From NCBI GenBank assembly GCA_045345765.1, contig CP148265.1, forward strand, positions 3,224,001 through 3,288,000: 64,000 nt of DNA, in the 5' to 3' direction. A program made the translations under genes and the position numbers. The notes under the pieces are model-generated. The model saw only the letters and a list, made by a program, of their open reading frames with translations. It had not been told where the DNA came from and did not search any database. The stretch is from JAOARY01 sp045345765 (GTDB lineage: Bacteria; Bacillota; Clostridia; Peptostreptococcales; Peptostreptococcaceae). Positions 60,967 through 64,000 of this stretch are shown one piece after another. Each line of letters begins with the position of its first letter. Positions within the stretch are counted from its first letter, which is position 1.

Positions 60967-62364
60967 TTAGTTATTTAAAAATGCTTTATATCCTCTATAA
61001 GCCATAAAACAGTCTACCTTACTAACAAGTTCTAATGGAGCATGCATACTCATAACGCCAACTCCACAGTCAATTACTTCTGCACCATAGTTAGCTAAGA
61101 TGTATGCGATTGTACCACCGCCACCTTGGTCAACCTTTCCAAGTTCACCAGTTTGCCATACTATATTATTTTCATTAAATACATTCTTAACATGACTTAC
61201 AAATTCAGCATTTGCATCATTACAGCCACCTTTTCCTCTAGCACCTGTATATTTAGTAAGAACAATACCTTTTGATAAATAAGCACAGTTTCTCTTATCA
61301 ACAACATCTGGATAGTTTGGATCCATAATTGCTGTAACATCAGCAGATAGAACTTTAGAATTAGCTAATGATCTTCTTAATTTTAAATCATTATAATCTC
61401 CTTCTAAGTTTATAAGTTCAGCTACACAATTTTCAAAGAATCTCGATTGCATTCCTGTATTACCCATAGAACCAACTTCTTCTTTATCCATAAAAAGACC
61501 AACTTGAGTATATTCGCTAGACTCGTTTTCTAATATAGCTTTAAGTCCTGCAAAAGAACAAACTCTATCATCATGACCATAAGCACTAATCATAGATCTA
61601 TCAAATCCTACGTCTCTTGCTTTAGATGCTGGAACTATTTCGATTTCTGCACTTACAAAATCTTCTTCTTCAATTCCATACATTTCATTTAATATTTTTA
61701 ATACATTTAATTTTACTTTTTCTTTTTCATCTTTGTACTCTTCACCTTTAATTGGCATATTTCCTATTAGAAGATTTAACCCTTCTCCAGTTATTCCTTC
61801 TGATAATTTTTTAGCCATTTGGTCTTTTGAAAGATGTATTAATAAATCACTTATATAGAATATTGGATCTTCATCTTTTTCACCTATACAAATTTCAACT
61901 TTTTCACCATTTTTCTTGTATAAAACTCCATGCATACTAAGAGGTAATGCAGTCCATTGATATTTCTTTATTCCTCCATAGTAATGAGTTTTTAATAAAG
62001 CTTGGTCACTATCTTCATAAACAGGAACAGGCTTTAAATCTATTCTAGGAGAATCTATATGTCCTCCAACAACTCTCATACCTTCTTGTAATTCTTTATT
62101 CCCTACTAAAAATAATGCAACACTTTTATCTTTATTATTTGCATATATTTTAGCACCAGACTCTATTTTATTATTCTTAATAGCTTCCTCAAGAGATATG
62201 TATCCATATTTCTTTGCTTCGTCTATTATGTATTTTACACATTCTCTTTCTGTTTTTCCGTAATCTAAGAATTTTTTATATTCATTAGAATAGTCCATAA
62301 CTTCTTTTACTTCATGTTCGCTTAAGCTTTCCCATGCGTTTTTAAATTCTTTTTTTAAGTTCAA
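60967..62364 (-). CDS. M18-family aminopeptidase
   Basis: About 465 residues from the TTG at 62364 (MNLKKEFKNAW), eight bases after AAGGAG; a TTG six codons upstream overlaps that site. Metal ligands and neighbours: VVGGHIDSPRIDLKP (His and Asp), MDKEEVGSMGNTGMQ (Glu-Glu-type catalytic region), SADVTAIMDPNYPD and the C-terminal CGVGVMSMHAPLE. These are the M18 clan signatures of cytosolic zinc aminopeptidases that release N-terminal residues from short peptides. This fits peptide uptake and amino acid fermentation (inference). Monocistronic. Confidence 0.93.
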   Translation of the reverse strand: MNLKKEFKNAWESLSEHEVKEVMDYSNEYKKFLDYGKTERECVKYIIDEAKKYGYISLEEAIKNNKIESGAKIYANNKDKSVALFLVGNKELQEGMRVVGGHIDSPRIDLKPVPVYEDSDQALLKTHYYGGIKKYQWTALPLSMHGVLYKKNGEKVEICIGEKDEDPIFYISDLLIHLSKDQMAKKLSEGITGEGLNLLIGNMPIKGEEYKDEKEKVKLNVLKILNEMYGIEEEDFVSAEIEIVPASKARDVGFDRSMISAYGHDDRVCSFAGLKAILENESSEYTQVGLFMDKEEVGSMGNTGMQSRFFENCVAELINLEGDYNDLKLRRSLANSKVLSADVTAIMDPNYPDVVDKRNCAYLSKGIVLTKYTGARGKGGCNDANAEFVSHVKNVFNENNIVWQTGELGKVDQGGGGTIAYILANYGAEVIDCGVGVMSMHAPLELVSKVDCFMAYRGYKAFLNN

Positions 62365-62570
62365 AATAAATTCTCCTTCCAATATTTATTTTTATATATA
62401 AAAAATATTATATGTATCATTATATCATAACAATGCTTTCTAATCTATAATTATAAAGAAAAATTAGAATTTTATAAATTTTTATACTAACAATTCTTTA
62501 GTATAAATGTATTTTCTATCGTTATTTTCTTTATTTCATAACTAATCTTTAATAAAGATGCACAAAATAA

Positions 62571-62612
62571 AAGATAATATGAAAATTAGTATGTAAATTT
62601 TCATATTATCTT
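62571..62612 (-). terminator. Terminator of the transketolase gene
   Basis: Arms AAGATAATATGAAAATT and AATTTTCATATTATCTT on the minus strand, followed by T-rich sequence. Confidence 0.85.
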
Positions 62613-62626
62613 CAAAAATTATATTT

Positions 62627-64000
62627 TTATAAACTTCTTAATATCTTATCTTTTATTGATTTTTTATCTAATTTAAAATCTTTAAATACATCTTCCATCT
62701 TTCCTGATTTTCCAAAGCTATCAACACCAATAGAAATATTAGAATATCTTTCCCAACCAATAGTTCTACCTGCTTCTACTGATATTTTTAAAACATCATC
62801 CTTTAATATCTTATTTTTATATTTTTCATCCATCTTTTCAAAAAGTTCAAAAGACAAGAAACTTACAACTCTTATAGAGTAACCTTCTTCTTCTAATTCA
62901 TTTGCAATATCAATCAAAGTACCTACTTCTGAGCCACTACCCATAAGTATAAGATCTAATTTTTCTTTGCCTTCCTTGACTATATATGCACCTTTTAGAC
63001 AATCCTTATTAGTTCCTTCAAAATTCTTAACATTTTGTCTTGTTAATATTATTGCACTAGGATTTTTGCAACTGGAAAAAGCATCTATATAAGAATATAA
63101 TGTTTCCTTATAATTAGCAGGTCTATAAACAGTTAAATTTGGTATTAGTCTTAATGACATCAAATGTTCAACAGGTTGATGTGTTGGTCCATCTTCTCCA
63201 ACAGCTATACTATCATGAGTAAATATATAAACAACAGGTATATTCATAAGTGCAGAAAGTCTTATTGATGGTCTTTGATAGTCACTAAAAACCAAGAATG
63301 TTGAATTAAATACCTTAAATCCACCATAAACATATATTCCATTACAAATAGCACCCATTGCGTGTTCTCTTATACCAAAATAAATATTATCTCCATTTAG
63401 ATTATCTTTTGAATAATCACCATATTCTTTTAAATATGTTTTTGTAGATGCATTTAAATCAGCTGAGCCACCTATTATATTTGGTATTAATTTTTTTAAT
63501 TTATTTAAAACAATTCCACCCATATTTCTTGTTGAGTCTTGTGCTTTATCATGTGTAAACAAATCATCATCTATACCATCAATTTTAAATTGATGATTTA
63601 AATAACTTTCAAGTAAATTTGCATCCTCTTTAAATTCTTTTTTATAATTTAAATACATTTCATCCCATTTTAATTTCTTATCTATCTTTTCTTTTTCTGC
63701 ATCTTTTATAAAATCATAAATTTCATTTGGCACTTCAAATTCTTTATGCTCCCAAGATAGATTCTTTCTTGTAAGTTCTATTTCTTCCTTACCAAGAGGC
63801 GAACCATGAACTCCTGATGTACCTTGTTTATTAGGTGAACCATAACCTATGATATTTTTTAAAATTATCATACTTGGTTTATCACTACTTTTTTTGGCTT
63901 CTTCTATTTTATTTTTGATATCATCTATATCATTTCCATCTTTAACTTCATATACATTCCAATTAAAGCTTTCAAAACGTTTTTTTATGTCTTCACTAAA
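62627..64000 (-). CDS. tkt: Transketolase, C-terminal part (continues beyond the window)
   Basis: The open frame covers 457 residues and is still open at base 64000. It starts inside the thiamine-diphosphate half (VIGYGSPNKQGTSGVHG-type segment IIGYGSPNKQGTSGVHGSPL) and continues through the pyrimidine-binding domain: NIYFGIREHAMGAICNG, with the catalytic Glu, VFSDYQRPSIRLSAL, and DGPTHQPVEHLMSLR. The last third is the C-terminal domain (VSVEAGRTIGWERYSN-type region). It transfers two-carbon units between sugar phosphates in the pentose phosphate pathway. An ATG at 63871 is internal, not a start. Confidence 0.95.
   Translation of the reverse strand, partial: FSEDIKKRFESFNWNVYEVKDGNDIDDIKNKIEEAKKSSDKPSMIILKNIIGYGSPNKQGTSGVHGSPLGKEEIELTRKNLSWEHKEFEVPNEIYDFIKDAEKEKIDKKLKWDEMYLNYKKEFKEDANLLESYLNHQFKIDGIDDDLFTHDKAQDSTRNMGGIVLNKLKKLIPNIIGGSADLNASTKTYLKEYGDYSKDNLNGDNIYFGIREHAMGAICNGIYVYGGFKVFNSTFLVFSDYQRPSIRLSALMNIPVVYIFTHDSIAVGEDGPTHQPVEHLMSLRLIPNLTVYRPANYKETLYSYIDAFSSCKNPSAIILTRQNVKNFEGTNKDCLKGAYIVKEGKEKLDLILMGSGSEVGTLIDIANELEEEGYSIRVVSFLSFELFEKMDEKYKNKILKDDVLKISVEAGRTIGWERYSNISIGVDSFGKSGKMEDVFKDFKLDKKSIKDKILRSL

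Overview
The window is a very AT-rich, low-GC Gram-positive anaerobe chromosome segment. It has strong AGGAGG-type ribosome sites, frequent TTG starts, a T-box in front of asnS, and a selenocysteine-dependent glycine/sarcosine/betaine reductase operon. Together these point to an amino-acid-fermenting clostridial relative, probably of the Peptostreptococcales/Tissierellales type. That placement is inference; no rRNA or other phylogenetic marker is present. No rRNA, tRNA, IS element, integrase or CRISPR array was found.

Layout. 1-12 kb: truncated adenosine deaminase, a UvrD-type helicase with an inserted DnaQ-like exonuclease, a small VirB2-like pilin with a small anchored partner, a chemoreceptor, a Na+/alanine symporter, an OPT oligopeptide transporter and glutamate racemase. 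12-28 kb: a reductive amino-acid/betaine island on the minus strand (grdE-grdB-trxA-grdA-grdC-grdD-BCCT-trxB), then a TetR gene, an OpuC-type betaine ABC transporter, and a second BCCT carrier with a second, related TetR. GrdA and GrdB each need read-through of an in-frame UGA as selenocysteine. The carriers would bring in betaine-type compounds, the B/A/C complexes would reduce them to acetyl phosphate, and TrxA/TrxB would supply electrons.

28-40.5 kb: a visibly AT-richer block of type IV secretion-like genes: a VirD4-type coupling ATPase, a VirB4-type ATPase, a VirB6/TrbL-like membrane protein, an NlpC/P60 wall hydrolase, a VirB3/PrgI-like protein, an S1-domain protein and a replication-relaxation-like protein. 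No relaxase, integrase or attachment site is visible. Two divergent operons share a perfect 26-bp-arm palindrome. The pilin-like gene at 3.2 kb may be a detached part of the same machine.

40.7-64 kb: a secreted transglutaminase-like protein with an 18-bp minisatellite, asnS with its T-box, nitroreductase, PadR regulator, aminotransferase, uppP, tmcAL, a coaD-rsmD-recG housekeeping operon, a large SARP/AAA/TPR regulator, an ArsA-like ATPase with a small CC-ending partner, nadE, an EcsC-like protein, an M18 aminopeptidase and a truncated transketolase.

Most promising for follow-up are the relaxase-less T4SS-like cluster with its palindromic divergent promoter, the structured attenuator-like leaders in front of transporter genes, and a dispersed ~95-bp palindromic repeat found at four intergenic sites.
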